Source: Polaribacter sp. BM10 (GTDB taxonomy: Bacteria; Bacteroidota; Bacteroidia; Flavobacteriales; Flavobacteriaceae). Taken from it: a DNA stretch of 64,000 nt. Of this stretch, positions 37,090 to 46,767 are shown piece by piece (position 1 is the first letter of the stretch; each line of letters opens with the position of its first letter). The stretch covers positions 1,942,001 through 2,006,000 of the forward strand of contig NZ_CP019704.1 of the NCBI RefSeq assembly GCF_002005425.1. Direction: 5' to 3'. The notes beneath the pieces were generated by a model that made no database searches, was not told the DNA's origin, and saw nothing but the letters and a program-made list of their open reading frames with translations. The translations under genes were made by a program, and so were the position numbers.

Positions 37090-37198
37090 TTTTGGTTATT
37101 TTAATCTTTATCAAATATATAAATCAAACAAAAGCATGTAAATACCTAATTGTAGGTATATTTTAAAGCTAAAACAACGAACAACTACACGCTAATAA

Positions 37199-37231
37199 TT
37201 GTACTTAATCCTTCAAAAAAAAGTATATTTG
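37199..37231 (+). promoter_or_regulatory. Promoter of the asnS operon
   Basis: TTG (37199-37201), a 22-base spacer and TATATTTG (37224-37231) match the flavobacterial pattern, 43 bases before the asnS start. Confidence 0.65.
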
Positions 37232-37274
37232 CTTTATTAGTAAAAGACAATTTTCGAATACAATATATATTAAG

Positions 37275-38711
37275 ATGATGACGAATAATAACGTAGCAGA
37301 ATTATTAGAATCTGGTAAAGTTTTACAAGAGGTAACAATAAAAGGTTGGGTAAGAACTTTTAGAAGTAATCGTTTTATTGCTTTAAATGACGGTTCAACA
37401 ATTAATAATATTCAGTGTGTAATAGATTTTGAAAACACATCCGAAGAAATACTAAAAAGAATTACAACTGGTGCAGCAGTATCTATAAAGGGAGTTATTG
37501 CAGAAAGCCAAGGTAAAGGACAATCTGTAGAAATTCAGGTTTCTGAAATTGAAATACTTGGAGACTCAAATCCAGATGAATATCCTATTCAGCCTAAAAA
37601 ACATAGTTTCGAATTTTTAAGAGAAAATGCACATTTACGTGTTAGAACAAATACGTTTAGTGCAGTAATGAGAGTTCGATCTAAACTATCTTTTGCTGTT
37701 CATAAATATTTTCAAGACAACGGTTTTAATTACGTAAACACACCAATTGTTACAGGTTCTGATGCAGAAGGTGCTGGTGAAATGTTTAGAGTTACTTCTT
37801 TTGAAGATAACAAAGCACCTGTTACAGAAGATGGTAAAATCGATTATTCTAAAGACTTTTTTGGTAAAGAAACAAATCTAACAGTTTCTGGTCAATTAGA
37901 AGCAGAAACCTACGCAATGGCGTTAGGAAAAGTATATACGTTTGGCCCAACTTTTAGAGCAGAAAATTCTAATACTACCCGTCATTTGGCAGAATTTTGG
38001 ATGATTGAACCAGAAGTTGCTTTTATGGATTTAGACGGCAATATGGATCTTGCCGAAGATTTTATTAAATCTGTTTTATCGTATGTTTTAGAGCACTGTA
38101 AAGAAGATTTAGCCTTTTTAGATCAACGTTTTACACAAGAAGAAAAAACAAAACCTCAATTGCAAAGAAGCGATATGAGTTTATTAGAAAAATTAAAGTT
38201 TGTTGCTGATAACAATTTTAAACGTGTATCCTATACAGAGGCAATCGATATTTTAAGAAACTCTAAGCCTAATAAAAAGAAAAAATTTCAGTTTCCAATT
38301 AATGAATGGGGCGCAGATTTACAATCTGAACACGAACGTTATCTAGTTGAAAAACACTTTAAATGTCCAGTGATTTTGTTTGATTATCCTGCAAATATTA
38401 AAGCATTTTATATGCGTTTAAATGAAGACGGAAAAACCGTAAGAGCTATGGATGTACTTTTCCCTGGAATTGGTGAAATGGTTGGTGGTGCACAACGTGA
38501 AGAACGTTATGATGTTTTAGTAGAAAAAATGAAAGCCATGAACATTGACGAAAAAGAACTTTGGTGGTATTTAGATTTAAGAAAGTTTGGTACAGCTGTT
38601 CACTCTGGTTTTGGATTAGGTTTCGAGAGACTAGTTCAATTTACAACCGGAATGGGAAATATTAGAGACGTTATTCCGTTTCCTAGAACACCACAAAACG
38701 CTGAATTTTAA
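37275..38711 (+). CDS. asnS: Asparaginyl-tRNA synthetase
   Basis: This class II synthetase charges tRNA-Asn. The N-terminal OB-fold anticodon-binding domain includes [22 protein letters not shown] (in part). The catalytic core has [43 protein letters not shown] (motif 2, in part), and [16 protein letters not shown] with the motif 3 arginine. The [17 protein letters not shown] pattern separates AsnRS from AspRS. Its 478 residues are typical. Two consecutive ATG codons (37275 and 37278) are both possible starts. It opens a tight cluster with a WG-repeat gene and rpoN. Confidence 0.96.
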   Translation: MMTNNNVAELLESGKVLQEVTIKGWVRTFRSNRFIALNDGSTINNIQCVIDFENTSEEILKRITTGAAVSIKGVIAESQGKGQSVEIQVSEIEILGDSNPDEYPIQPKKHSFEFLRENAHLRVRTNTFSAVMRVRSKLSFAVHKYFQDNGFNYVNTPIVTGSDAEGAGEMFRVTSFEDNKAPVTEDGKIDYSKDFFGKETNLTVSGQLEAETYAMALGKVYTFGPTFRAENSNTTRHLAEFWMIEPEVAFMDLDGNMDLAEDFIKSVLSYVLEHCKEDLAFLDQRFTQEEKTKPQLQRSDMSLLEKLKFVADNNFKRVSYTEAIDILRNSKPNKKKKFQFPINEWGADLQSEHERYLVEKHFKCPVILFDYPANIKAFYMRLNEDGKTVRAMDVLFPGIGEMVGGAQREERYDVLVEKMKAMNIDEKELWWYLDLRKFGTAVHSGFGLGFERLVQFTTGMGNIRDVIPFPRTPQNAEF

Positions 38712-38720
38712 AGATTAAAT

Positions 38721-40256
38721 ATGAAGAACTTATCTATTTTAAGCTTTATTACTTGTATACTTTTTTCTAACATCTCTTTTTCGCAAGAAGTCGTAGAAGT
38801 TGAAGAAACAGTAATAGAATCTACAGAAGCTGATAATAACTACAGTAGAAGTAGACGAAATGTAAAAAATATTTACAAAAAAGGAGAGCATTTTTTAACA
38901 GGTAACATAGATAATGAAATCTATATTATAAAAAACAATAGCACCAAATTGTATGGTTTACAAGATTATGAAGGTAATCTTTTAGTAAGACCAATGTTTA
39001 AAAGCATTAATAAATATAGTTCTTCTAAAAACAGAATAGTTGCTAGTTTAGATTATTCTAAAAATGGAGTTATCAATAGAAAAGGAGAAATTATTATTCC
39101 TTTTGAATTTTCTAGCATAATTTCTGAGAAAGACAAACAGTTTTTTATACTTGGTAGAAGCTATAGTAACTATGAAATTGTAGACTACAATGGTAAACCT
39201 GTTTTAAACGGAAACTTTGAAAGGATAACTGTTTATGATGATAATATTAAGGTTAAAAGAAATGACGCCTACGGAGTTTATAAAGATAATGGAGAGATCT
39301 TATTACCAATTATATACGACAAAATAGATTACAGCTCTAGCAATAAACATTTTAGTGTTACACAAAACGGAATTCCTTCAATTTTAACAAATGATGGTAA
39401 AAATTTATTTAAAAATAATTATGAAGAAGTAAAGAAGTTTGGTAGTTACAGAAGTTACGAATATTTAGTAATTAAAAACAACAAAAAAGGAGTTATAGAC
39501 CTTGATGAACAAGCTATTATACCCATAAAATTTGATGAAGTAAGTACCAAAAGTAATTACCACTTATATACAGTTAAAGAAAATAATTTATGGGGTGTTT
39601 ATGATTCTTATTTTGACAAATATCTTATTAAACCTGTTTACAAAGAAATTCATCAATTATCTAAAACACAATATCTTTTAACATCTTCAGATAAGAAAAT
39701 TATCAGAAATATAAAGTTTAAGACAAATACAGATGTTAGTAAATACAATTTTAATGATTATTATTTAAGTAATTCTATTTATTTAAAGACAAAACAAGAC
39801 AATAAATACGGTCTAATAAATATTAATACAGGTAAATTAATTGTACCAACAAAATATGATAGAGTTCGTGTTTACAACAATTTTATCTCTGGTTATAACG
39901 AGCAGAATAAAAAATATACAGCCTACAGTAGTAATGGTAAAATAACTGTAAAAGATTTTAATAACAGTAAAAACCTTACTACAAAACTTTACAAAATCAC
40001 TAAAAACGGAAAAGCAGGGTTAATTTATGATGGAAATTTAATTGCTGATGTTAAATACGATATCGTTACCTATTATAGAAATGTAAAATTGATTATCTTA
40101 GTTAAAAATTCGAGTTATAGTTTACTAGATCATAAAACTGGTAAAACTCTAATAAAAGATTCTAAAGATAGAATTACTATAAATTCTGCTACCAACAAAA
40201 TAAAACATAATAATAAAAATTATTTCTACTCTTCAGGTAAATTAAAAGAAGAATAA
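38721..40256 (+). CDS. Secreted WG-repeat protein
   Basis: The 511-residue precursor has a signal peptide (MKNLSILSFITCILFSNISFSQ). The mature part is made of WG (KWG) repeats of about 40-60 residues: units such as GVINRKGEIIIPFEFSSI, GVIDLDEQAIIPIKFDEV, WGVYDSYFDKYLIKPVYKEI and GLININTGKLIVPTKYDRV show the G-x-hydrophobic-D/N...I-x-P-x-x-Y/F-D pattern. These motifs form short beta sheets, often in a propeller-like array. The location is probably periplasmic or surface. Function is unknown. It lies nine bases after asnS and overlaps the rpoN start by one base. Confidence 0.85.
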   Translation: MKNLSILSFITCILFSNISFSQEVVEVEETVIESTEADNNYSRSRRNVKNIYKKGEHFLTGNIDNEIYIIKNNSTKLYGLQDYEGNLLVRPMFKSINKYSSSKNRIVASLDYSKNGVINRKGEIIIPFEFSSIISEKDKQFFILGRSYSNYEIVDYNGKPVLNGNFERITVYDDNIKVKRNDAYGVYKDNGEILLPIIYDKIDYSSSNKHFSVTQNGIPSILTNDGKNLFKNNYEEVKKFGSYRSYEYLVIKNNKKGVIDLDEQAIIPIKFDEVSTKSNYHLYTVKENNLWGVYDSYFDKYLIKPVYKEIHQLSKTQYLLTSSDKKIIRNIKFKTNTDVSKYNFNDYYLSNSIYLKTKQDNKYGLININTGKLIVPTKYDRVRVYNNFISGYNEQNKKYTAYSSNGKITVKDFNNSKNLTTKLYKITKNGKAGLIYDGNLIADVKYDIVTYYRNVKLIILVKNSSYSLLDHKTGKTLIKDSKDRITINSATNKIKHNNKNYFYSSGKLKEE

Positions 40257-41713
40257 TGCTAAAACAAAGTCTAAATTATAAATTATTACAAAAATTATCT
40301 CCTCAGCAAATTCAGTTGATGAAGTTAATTCAATTGCCTACGCAAGCATTTGAAGAACGATTAAAACAAGAAATTGAAGAGAATCCTGCGTTAGATACAG
40401 GTAAAGAGAATTCAGATAGTTTAGATGATGATTTATCTAATGAATATGATGATGCTGGTACAGAAAAAATTGAAGCAGAAGATATTAATATAGACGAATA
40501 TTTAAGCGACGACGAAATACCAAACTATAAAACACAAGCTAATAATTATTCTGCAGATGATGAAGATAAGAATGTGCCTTACGCTGCAGGTACAAGCTTT
40601 CATCAATCTTTAAAAAATCAACTGAATACTTTTAGTCTTGATGATGAAGAACGCGCGATAGCAGAGTTTTTAGTTGGTAGTATAGATGATAGCGGTTATA
40701 TAAGAAGAGAAATCATAGATCTTGTAGATGATTTAGCTTTTACCGCAAACGTTTTTACTACAGAAGAAAAAGTAATCAAAGTTTTAAAAAAAGTAGTTCA
40801 TAAATTAGATCCATTAGGTGTTGGTGCAAGAGACCTAAAAGAATGTCTTATTATACAACTTAAAGCAAAAGATAAAACAAAATACAGAAGTCTATCTATT
40901 GAAATACTAGAAAATGCTTTTGATCATTTTGTAAAAAAACATTACAAGAAACTTCAAGAAAAATTTAATATTTCAGAAGAAGAATTAAAAGAAGTTAATA
41001 AAGAGATTTCTAAATTAAACCCTAAACCTGGTAGTTCTTATGCTGGTAATAATAAAATAGCAGAACAAATTGTACCAGATTTTTCTATTAAGCTAATAGA
41101 CGGAGAGTTGGATTTGACTTTAAACTCAAGAAACGCACCAGAACTGCATGTTTCTAGAGAGTATAACAACATGTTAAAAGGTTATCAAGAATCTACCGTA
41201 AAATCTAAATCACAAAAAGATGCAGTCTACTTTATAAAACAAAAATTAGATGCTGCAAAATGGTTTATCGACGCAATTAGACAAAGACAACAAACGTTGT
41301 TGGTAACCATGAATACAATTATGCATTATCAATACGAATATTTCTTAACAGGAGATGAGCGTAAATTAAAACCAATGATTTTAAAAGATATTGCTGATAA
41401 GATTGATATGGATGTTTCTACGGTTTCTAGAGTAGCAAATAGTAAATACGTTTCTACACCTTACGGAACAAAATTAATCAAAGAATTCTTTTCTGAATCA
41501 ATGAAAAACGATCAAGGTGAAGATGTTTCTACTAAAGAAATTAAAAAAATTCTTGAAACTGTTATTGCTGAAGAAAACAAAAAGAAACCACTCACTGATG
41601 AAAAACTTGCCGGAATTCTTAAAGAAAAAGGATATCCAATTGCAAGAAGAACAGTTGCAAAATACAGAGAACAATTAGATTTACCTGTAGCACGATTGAG
41701 AAAAGAAATTTAG
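40256..41713 (+). CDS. rpoN: RNA polymerase sigma-54 factor
   Basis: Sigma-54 directs transcription from minus-24/minus-12 promoters and needs AAA+ activators. The 485-residue protein has the Gln/Leu-rich region I (LLQKLSPQQIQLMKLIQLP), an acidic region II, the core-binding domain, the helix-turn-helix segment with MDVSTVSRVANSKYVSTPYG, and the RpoN box ARRTVAKYREQL near the end. Its start overlaps the WG-repeat gene stop, and its own stop overlaps the next gene (TAGTG), so four genes appear translationally linked. No activator gene lies nearby. Confidence 0.96.
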   Translation: MLKQSLNYKLLQKLSPQQIQLMKLIQLPTQAFEERLKQEIEENPALDTGKENSDSLDDDLSNEYDDAGTEKIEAEDINIDEYLSDDEIPNYKTQANNYSADDEDKNVPYAAGTSFHQSLKNQLNTFSLDDEERAIAEFLVGSIDDSGYIRREIIDLVDDLAFTANVFTTEEKVIKVLKKVVHKLDPLGVGARDLKECLIIQLKAKDKTKYRSLSIEILENAFDHFVKKHYKKLQEKFNISEEELKEVNKEISKLNPKPGSSYAGNNKIAEQIVPDFSIKLIDGELDLTLNSRNAPELHVSREYNNMLKGYQESTVKSKSQKDAVYFIKQKLDAAKWFIDAIRQRQQTLLVTMNTIMHYQYEYFLTGDERKLKPMILKDIADKIDMDVSTVSRVANSKYVSTPYGTKLIKEFFSESMKNDQGEDVSTKEIKKILETVIAEENKKKPLTDEKLAGILKEKGYPIARRTVAKYREQLDLPVARLRKEI

Positions 41714-42315
41714 TGGAAAAATTTTACAAAATAATATCTGTAATATTTCATCCTATCGTGGTACCAACCATTGGTGTTCTATTATATTTTATACTTATAC
41801 CAAGTAGTTACCCAAGTAATTTAAAGCTAACACTACTAAGTTTAATTTTTGTAATGACTTATTTAGTGCCACTATTAATTTTAATCTTATTTAAAAAATT
41901 AAAACTAATAGAATCCTTCAATGCGTACACTATTAAAGAGAGAAAATTACCAGTAGCAATGATGATTGTATTATTCTATTTACTAGGAAATACCATTGCA
42001 AATATTGGAGCGATGAGAGATATTAGTTTATTATTTTATGCTACAAGCGGTGCATTAATGCTGTTGTATGTCTTGTTTATATTTAAAATTAAAACAAGTA
42101 TCCATTTACTTTCTTTAGGAATATCTACTGCATTTTTTTTAATTATTGATATTAATAATTCAAGTAATTTCCCATTGGTGATAATTCTTAACATATTAAT
42201 TGCTGGCATTGTTGCTAATGCAAGATTATATTTAAAAGCACACAAACCTTCAGAAGTTTATATTGGGTTCTTTATGGGCTTTATATCTACTTTTATAACT
42301 TATAATATATTATAA
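41713..42315 (+). CDS. Integral membrane protein resembling PAP2 phosphatases
   Basis: The 200-residue protein has about six membrane helices. It starts with GTG overlapping the rpoN stop. Residual PAP2-like features are visible: KERKLP in place of the K-x6-RP motif, a SIH in place of PSGH, and ARLYLKAHKPSEVYIGFFMG, close to the SR-x5-H-x3-D-x3-G-x3-G third motif, but with A for S and E for D. It may be a lipid phosphatase relative with altered or lost activity. Its 3' end overlaps the convergent barrel gene by six bases. Confidence 0.7.
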   Translation: MEKFYKIISVIFHPIVVPTIGVLLYFILIPSSYPSNLKLTLLSLIFVMTYLVPLLILILFKKLKLIESFNAYTIKERKLPVAMMIVLFYLLGNTIANIGAMRDISLLFYATSGALMLLYVLFIFKIKTSIHLLSLGISTAFFLIIDINNSSNFPLVIILNILIAGIVANARLYLKAHKPSEVYIGFFMGFISTFITYNIL

Positions 42316-42987
42316 TAAATAAAAAATCAAACCAAATTTAAGAACTTTGGTGTTTATAGCTTCTCCATCAATTGATGCATTTTTAAAAATCGGAGTTAAG
42401 CCATAAAATACGTTTATATTGAATTCATCATAACCTGCTGAAAATGTCAAGCCATATTGTAAATTATTATAACTACTTACATTCTTGAATGATATTTCAC
42501 TTGCATTAGAGGCAGTATAATCAAACTTATTAGATAGATTGTATAAAAATTTTAGGCCAGTATAAATACGCCAAAAACTGTATTTTTTAGCTGTAGACGT
42601 TCTCCATCTTACCTCTAATGGAAACTCTAAATTATGTACTTTAAATTTATTATTAGTTATGTCTGATGCAGTTGAAAAACTAGTTTCATTATTTAATTCA
42701 TCTACTTTTAATTCATGACTAAAATAGTCATATCCATAACCAATACCAGCCGCAAAAGAAAAAGTACCTTCTTTGTTTAATAAAATATCTTTAATAAAAC
42801 CAGTAGATAAAGAATAAGAAAAATTACTTTTAGATACAGTAGATGGTTGCTCACTTAATTGGCTGTAATGAACAGATAAATACAATTGATCATCAGCATA
42901 ATAATCACCAATATTTAAAGAATCCTTTTGACTATATATAGAAAAAGAAATTAGAAATATTATAATGTGTAAAAAAGGAAATTTCAT
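42310..42987 (-). CDS. Outer-membrane beta-barrel protein, PorT-like
   Basis: The precursor has a signal peptide (MKFPFLHIIIFLISFSIYSQ) and a mature part of amphipathic strands ending KVLKFGLIFYLL, an outer-membrane barrel terminus. The layout of about eight strands resembles the PorT/OMP_b-brl family, whose namesake is part of type IX secretion, but no motif proves that role here. I prefer ATG 42987; ATG 42999 adds four residues. It lies downstream of the exb operon, behind a terminator, on the same strand. Confidence 0.7.
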   Translation of the reverse strand: MKFPFLHIIIFLISFSIYSQKDSLNIGDYYADDQLYLSVHYSQLSEQPSTVSKSNFSYSLSTGFIKDILLNKEGTFSFAAGIGYGYDYFSHELKVDELNNETSFSTASDITNNKFKVHNLEFPLEVRWRTSTAKKYSFWRIYTGLKFLYNLSNKFDYTASNASEISFKNVSSYNNLQYGLTFSAGYDEFNINVFYGLTPIFKNASIDGEAINTKVLKFGLIFYLL

Positions 42988-43047
42988 AAAATAATTCATG
43001 AATTCAAATTAATATTATTTTGAAACATTTAATTAAATATAAAACAA

Positions 43048-43078
43048 AAAAAGGGTAATTCTAAGAATTACCCTTTTT
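43048..43078 (-). terminator. Terminator of the exbB-exbD operon
   Basis: GGGTAATTCT and AGAATTACCC form a ten-pair stem with an almost absent loop, flanked by A and T runs, between exbD and the barrel gene. Confidence 0.9.
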
Positions 43079-43097
43079 AAAAATTTATATATTAAAT

Positions 43098-43565
43098 TTA
43101 GTTCCCATCACCTGGAGATGCTGAATAACTAATTTTAAGAGCATTTACATCTCTTAATTTTAATCTAATATCAATAATAGTACCTACGCTAGATTCTTTA
43201 TCTGCTTTAATAGAAGTAGTCATAAATGGTACTTCTGCTTCAGAAACTTTAGATCTCTCGTTAATGATAAAAGCAGGTACATCATCTGCAGTTGCAATTT
43301 TATCATTTAATTGAATTCTATTAAAACCAGTACCATGTCGAGCTGCATCCTTAGATTTACCAACATAAATTGTACTTACAAGACTCTTATGCTCTAGTTT
43401 TTTTACTTCTGTTGCATTAGGTAATCTTGGGTTCTCTATTTTTAAATCTGTTTCTCTCATTGTAGTAGTTACCATGAAGAAAAACAACAACATAAAAACG
43501 ATGTCTGGTAAAGCTGCAGTGTTTACTGCTGGCATTCCTTTTTTCTTTTTTCCGAATTTAGACAT
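43098..43565 (-). CDS. exbD: Biopolymer transport protein ExbD, second paralogue
   Basis: ExbD couples proton flow through ExbB to TonB at the inner membrane. The 155-residue protein has a basic cytoplasmic tail (MSKFGKKKKG), one membrane helix with the conserved Asp (LPDIVFMLLFFFMVTTTMRE), and a periplasmic domain ending in the strand-rich DVNALKISYSASPGDGN. The Asp in the helix is the proton-carrying residue of the family. It is the last gene of the exb operon, 18 bases after the first exbD, and precedes a terminator. Confidence 0.92.
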   Translation of the reverse strand: MSKFGKKKKGMPAVNTAALPDIVFMLLFFFMVTTTMRETDLKIENPRLPNATEVKKLEHKSLVSTIYVGKSKDAARHGTGFNRIQLNDKIATADDVPAFIINERSKVSEAEVPFMTTSIKADKESSVGTIIDIRLKLRDVNALKISYSASPGDGN

Positions 43566-43583
43566 ATTGTTGTATTTTAAAAA

Positions 43584-44207
43584 TTAATTTGAAGTAGGTT
43601 CAGCATCAGAAATAATTTCAGGATAACTCTTTTTGATATCCTCAACTTTTTTCTTCAACTCTGTATTACTTCTGTCATCTTTGTAAGCCTCTTCTAACTC
43701 TGGAAAAGGTATCCCGTAACGTTCTTTTGATAATCTGTTACGCAACTCTGAATACGCCTTAATTAATTCGTTTTGAACTCTTAAATAAGTACCATATTCT
43801 GTACCTCTGTCACTCTGAACCGAGATAATTGCTTTGTTTGGATGATCTGAAGAAGATTCACTTTTTTCCCCTTTACAATAAGTACAAGGCCCTGTTTTAA
43901 CTCCTTCGTCGATTTTTCCTTCACCACCACCGTTATCAATAAAAGCCATTGCAGCTTCTTTAAGGTCTTTAATTTCCATTCTGTCTCCTTCAACAAGAAG
44001 ATCATTATCTCTATTAATGTTAACCTCGAAAATATTCTTTTCTTTAATAACTGGCGGAACGTAATCCTCTGGTGGTTTTTCAGATAACTTTTTAGAAACA
44101 CCAGAATCTACATTCATGGTTGTTGTTACTAAAAAGAAGATTAATAACAAGAAGGCAATATCTGCCATAGAACCTGCATTAATTTCTGGATTCTCTCTTC
44201 TTGCCAT
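43584..44207 (-). CDS. exbD: Biopolymer transport protein ExbD, first paralogue with CxxC insertion
   Basis: The 207-residue protein starts with a short cytoplasmic tail and a membrane helix holding the conserved Asp (SMADIAFLLLIFFLVTTTMN). The periplasmic part is longer than in classical ExbD (about 140 residues) and includes GPCTYCKGEK, a CxxC pair, plus an acidic C-terminal tail. AIISVQSDRGTEYGTYLRVQ is the family core strand-helix. Two ExbD paralogues in one operon are common in Bacteroidota, whose numerous TonB receptors need much energy. It lies four bases after the upstream gene. Confidence 0.9.
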   Translation of the reverse strand: MARRENPEINAGSMADIAFLLLIFFLVTTTMNVDSGVSKKLSEKPPEDYVPPVIKEKNIFEVNINRDNDLLVEGDRMEIKDLKEAAMAFIDNGGGEGKIDEGVKTGPCTYCKGEKSESSSDHPNKAIISVQSDRGTEYGTYLRVQNELIKAYSELRNRLSKERYGIPFPELEEAYKDDRSNTELKKKVEDIKKSYPEIISDAEPTSN

Positions 44208-44211
44208 AATT

Positions 44212-44673
44212 TTATGATTTTATTAATCCTTTAACTAAATCGTACACGAAAAATAAAGAAGCTATACCTCCTAATATTATACTGTACCATATACCAGCTC
44301 CTACCCATTTATTGGTTGCAGAACCTGCTTCTCCTCCTTCACTAATTCCTCCTGCTGCGTTTATTACTGCTTCAGAATCAGATAAAAAATAAGAGATTAC
44401 TAATAAAACACCTAGAACTGCAAGTCCCATTAATGTTTTCTTTAAATTCTCTGGGTTCCTAATTAAACTCCATAGAGAAAGTGCTACTGCGATTACTACT
44501 GCTGCAATAAGTAAGAAAGTCGAATAATAAATAATAGGACTTACCACACTATTTTGTAAATCAACATCAGTTTCAATTGCCTCACTATCTTCCATAAATA
44601 TTTTTATGAAAAGGAAAGCACCTACTAATGCAACTACAGCTATAATAATATTTAATATTTTATTGCTTTTCAT
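44212..44673 (-). CDS. Membrane protein of unknown function in the exb operon
   Basis: The 153-residue protein has three to four predicted helices (about 8-26, 48-68, 81-97 and 128-148) and little soluble sequence. I do not recognise a domain family. It sits between exbB (11 bases upstream) and exbD (four bases downstream), so it is co-transcribed and probably associates with the ExbBD motor. The same gene order exists, as far as I recall, in other flavobacteria. Its biochemical role is unknown. Confidence 0.75.
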   Translation of the reverse strand: MKSNKILNIIIAVVALVGAFLFIKIFMEDSEAIETDVDLQNSVVSPIIYYSTFLLIAAVVIAVALSLWSLIRNPENLKKTLMGLAVLGVLLVISYFLSDSEAVINAAGGISEGGEAGSATNKWVGAGIWYSIILGGIASLFFVYDLVKGLIKS

Positions 44674-44684
44674 TGTACTAGTTT

Positions 44685-45407
44685 TTATTTTTTATATTTT
44701 ACTAATAAGTCTACTAATTGAATAGATGCATCTTCCATGTTGTTTACAATTCCATCAATTTTAGATACGATGTAATTATAAAAGATTTGTAATATAATAG
44801 CAACAATTAAACCAAATACTGTAGTTAATAATGCTACTTTAATACCACCTGCTACTACCGCTGGAGAAATATCATTTGCTACAGCAATATCGTTAAATGC
44901 TCCAATCATACCAATTACAGTACCCATGAAACCTAACATTGGTGCTAATGCGATAAATAAAGAAATCCAAGAAACGTTTTTCTCTAAAAGTCCCATTTGA
45001 ACTCCACCGTAAGAAACAACTGCTTTTTCAGCTGCATCTACACCTTCATCTACTCTATCTAAACCTTGGTAAAAAATAGATGCAACAGGTCCTTTTGTAT
45101 TTCTACAAACCTCTTTTGCAGCTTCTACACCACCAGAACTTAATGCATCATCTACATTTGCTACTAATTTTTTAGTATTTGTAGTTGCTAAGTTTAAATA
45201 AATAATTCTTTCAATTGCGATAGCTAAACCTAAGATTAAGGCAACTAATACAATCCCCATAAATCCTGGACCACCATCAATAAAGTTTTCCTTTAGAATT
45301 TGGTGAAAAGTTTTTGACTCTGTTGCTGCTTCCTGTGCAAAAGTTGATTGAATAGCTCCAAAAAACATGAATCCTGTTACAGATAGGACATTTACTACTT
45401 TTTTCAT
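44685..45407 (-). CDS. exbB: MotA/TolQ/ExbB proton channel family protein
   Basis: ExbB forms the pentameric proton channel that houses ExbD helices. The 240-residue protein has a signal-like N-terminus ending near FAQ, then a first membrane helix (FMGIVLVALILGLAIAIERI) and the paired helices with SLFIALAPMLGFMGTVIGMI and VALLTTVFGLIVAIILQIF. The G-T-V-x-G-M loop and the conserved threonines are the channel signatures. It opens the exbB-orf-exbD-exbD operon, whose product probably energises TonB-dependent receptors such as the barrel gene at 47604. Confidence 0.93.
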   Translation of the reverse strand: MKKVVNVLSVTGFMFFGAIQSTFAQEAATESKTFHQILKENFIDGGPGFMGIVLVALILGLAIAIERIIYLNLATTNTKKLVANVDDALSSGGVEAAKEVCRNTKGPVASIFYQGLDRVDEGVDAAEKAVVSYGGVQMGLLEKNVSWISLFIALAPMLGFMGTVIGMIGAFNDIAVANDISPAVVAGGIKVALLTTVFGLIVAIILQIFYNYIVSKIDGIVNNMEDASIQLVDLLVKYKK

Positions 45408-45571
45408 CTCTGTTATAATTAATTTTTAATAGTTAACGGGTTAAATATATAAATTTTCACTTCAAATAAACAATTGTTATTTCCTTTTAATTTTTTGAGA
45501 AAGAATTTAACAACTAATTTATTTTTTAATTGAGTGGCAAGTAACAAAAAAATTGTTGTCCCTCAAAAAAA

Positions 45572-45616
45572 AATCAATCTATTTTGTGTAAAAATAATCT
45601 TTTTTTCGAGAGATTG
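45572..45616 (-). terminator. Possible terminator behind ansA
   Basis: On the minus strand, CAATCT can pair with AGATTG, which runs into A and nine T. The loop is long (about 30 bases), so the fold is weak and the call tentative. Confidence 0.3.
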
Positions 45617-45634
45617 GTTTTTTTAACATTAAAA

Positions 45635-46672
45635 TTACTTCGAACTAATTTCTCCTCTTAAAGATTTTTGAAAATACTTTTTAAATTCGATATTTGTTAA
45701 ATCTTCACTTAATAAGTACATTAACTTTGCAATTGCAGATTCTGTTGTGATGTCTAATCCTCCAATTACACCTAATTCTTTTAAACCAATACTTGTATCA
45801 TAATGTCCTAAAATAACGCTACCTCCAGAGCACTGTGTTACATTCACAATTTTTATACCACTTTGTATTGCTGTAGCAATTAAATTTAAAAACCATGGTT
45901 TATTAGGCGCATTTCCAGCACCATAAGACTCTAAAACAACTCCTTTTAAGTTTTTAATAGTTAAAATAGACTTTACTACACTCTCTGTTATTCCAGGAAA
46001 AAGTTTTAATATAACTACATCTGTGACTAATTTTTTTCGAATAACTAAATTGGAATCCGTATTAGAAACTTCGGGTAATAAATGCTCATTAAAATTTAAA
46101 TGAACTCCACTTTCTGCTAAAGCCGGATAATTCATAGAAGCAAAAGCCTCAAATTGTTCTGCACTAATTTTTGTTGTTCTATTTGCTCTATATAGTTTAT
46201 ATTCAAAATACAAACAAACTTCACTTATAACAGGTTTATCATTTTTTCTAGCAGCAGCAATTTCTATGGTAGTTATTAAATTTTCTTTCGCGTCTGTTCT
46301 TAAATCTCCGATAGGTAATTGCGAACCCGTAAATATTACCGGTTTTTGTAAATTCTCTATCATAAAACTAATTGCAGATGATGTATAAGACATGGTATCT
46401 GAACCTGTTAAAACCACAAAACCATCGTATAAATTGTAATTAGATTCTATAATATTTAAAATATCTACATAATAGTTCGTATTCATATTAGAAGAATCTA
46501 TTGGTTCTTTAAACGAAATACTTTCTATTTCACAATTTAATTGTTGTAGTTCTGGTATCTTATTTATTATTTGACTAAAATCAAAAGCCTTTAAAGCATT
46601 TGTTTTATAATCTTTTATCATACCAATAGTACCACCTGTATAAACAATTAGAATCTTAGGTTTGTTTGCCAT
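45635..46672 (-). CDS. ansA: Type I (cytoplasmic) L-asparaginase
   Basis: The enzyme hydrolyses asparagine to aspartate and ammonia. The catalytic threonine motifs are IVYTGGTIGMI near the start and VLTGSDTMSYT near residue 90, and TGSQLPIGDLRTDAKENL follows. No signal peptide is present, and the AnsA-type sequence marks the cytoplasmic form. I chose ATG 46672 (345 residues, MANKPKILI); an upstream ATG at 46693 adds seven polar residues. It is divergent from the metallopeptidase gene and transcribed alone. Confidence 0.93.
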   Translation of the reverse strand: MANKPKILIVYTGGTIGMIKDYKTNALKAFDFSQIINKIPELQQLNCEIESISFKEPIDSSNMNTNYYVDILNIIESNYNLYDGFVVLTGSDTMSYTSSAISFMIENLQKPVIFTGSQLPIGDLRTDAKENLITTIEIAAARKNDKPVISEVCLYFEYKLYRANRTTKISAEQFEAFASMNYPALAESGVHLNFNEHLLPEVSNTDSNLVIRKKLVTDVVILKLFPGITESVVKSILTIKNLKGVVLESYGAGNAPNKPWFLNLIATAIQSGIKIVNVTQCSGGSVILGHYDTSIGLKELGVIGGLDITTESAIAKLMYLLSEDLTNIEFKKYFQKSLRGEISSK

Positions 46673-46767
46673 TTTGTCATTTTTAAGTTCCAAAATATAA
46701 ATTGGAATACTTTATGTTGTAAATTTATCAAACAAAAATGATATACAATTTTAAAACTTTATAAATT

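Noticed and set aside
43781-44101. Alternative minus-strand frame of 106 codons within exbD
   Set aside because: It overlaps a clear ExbD in another frame and its product looks random.
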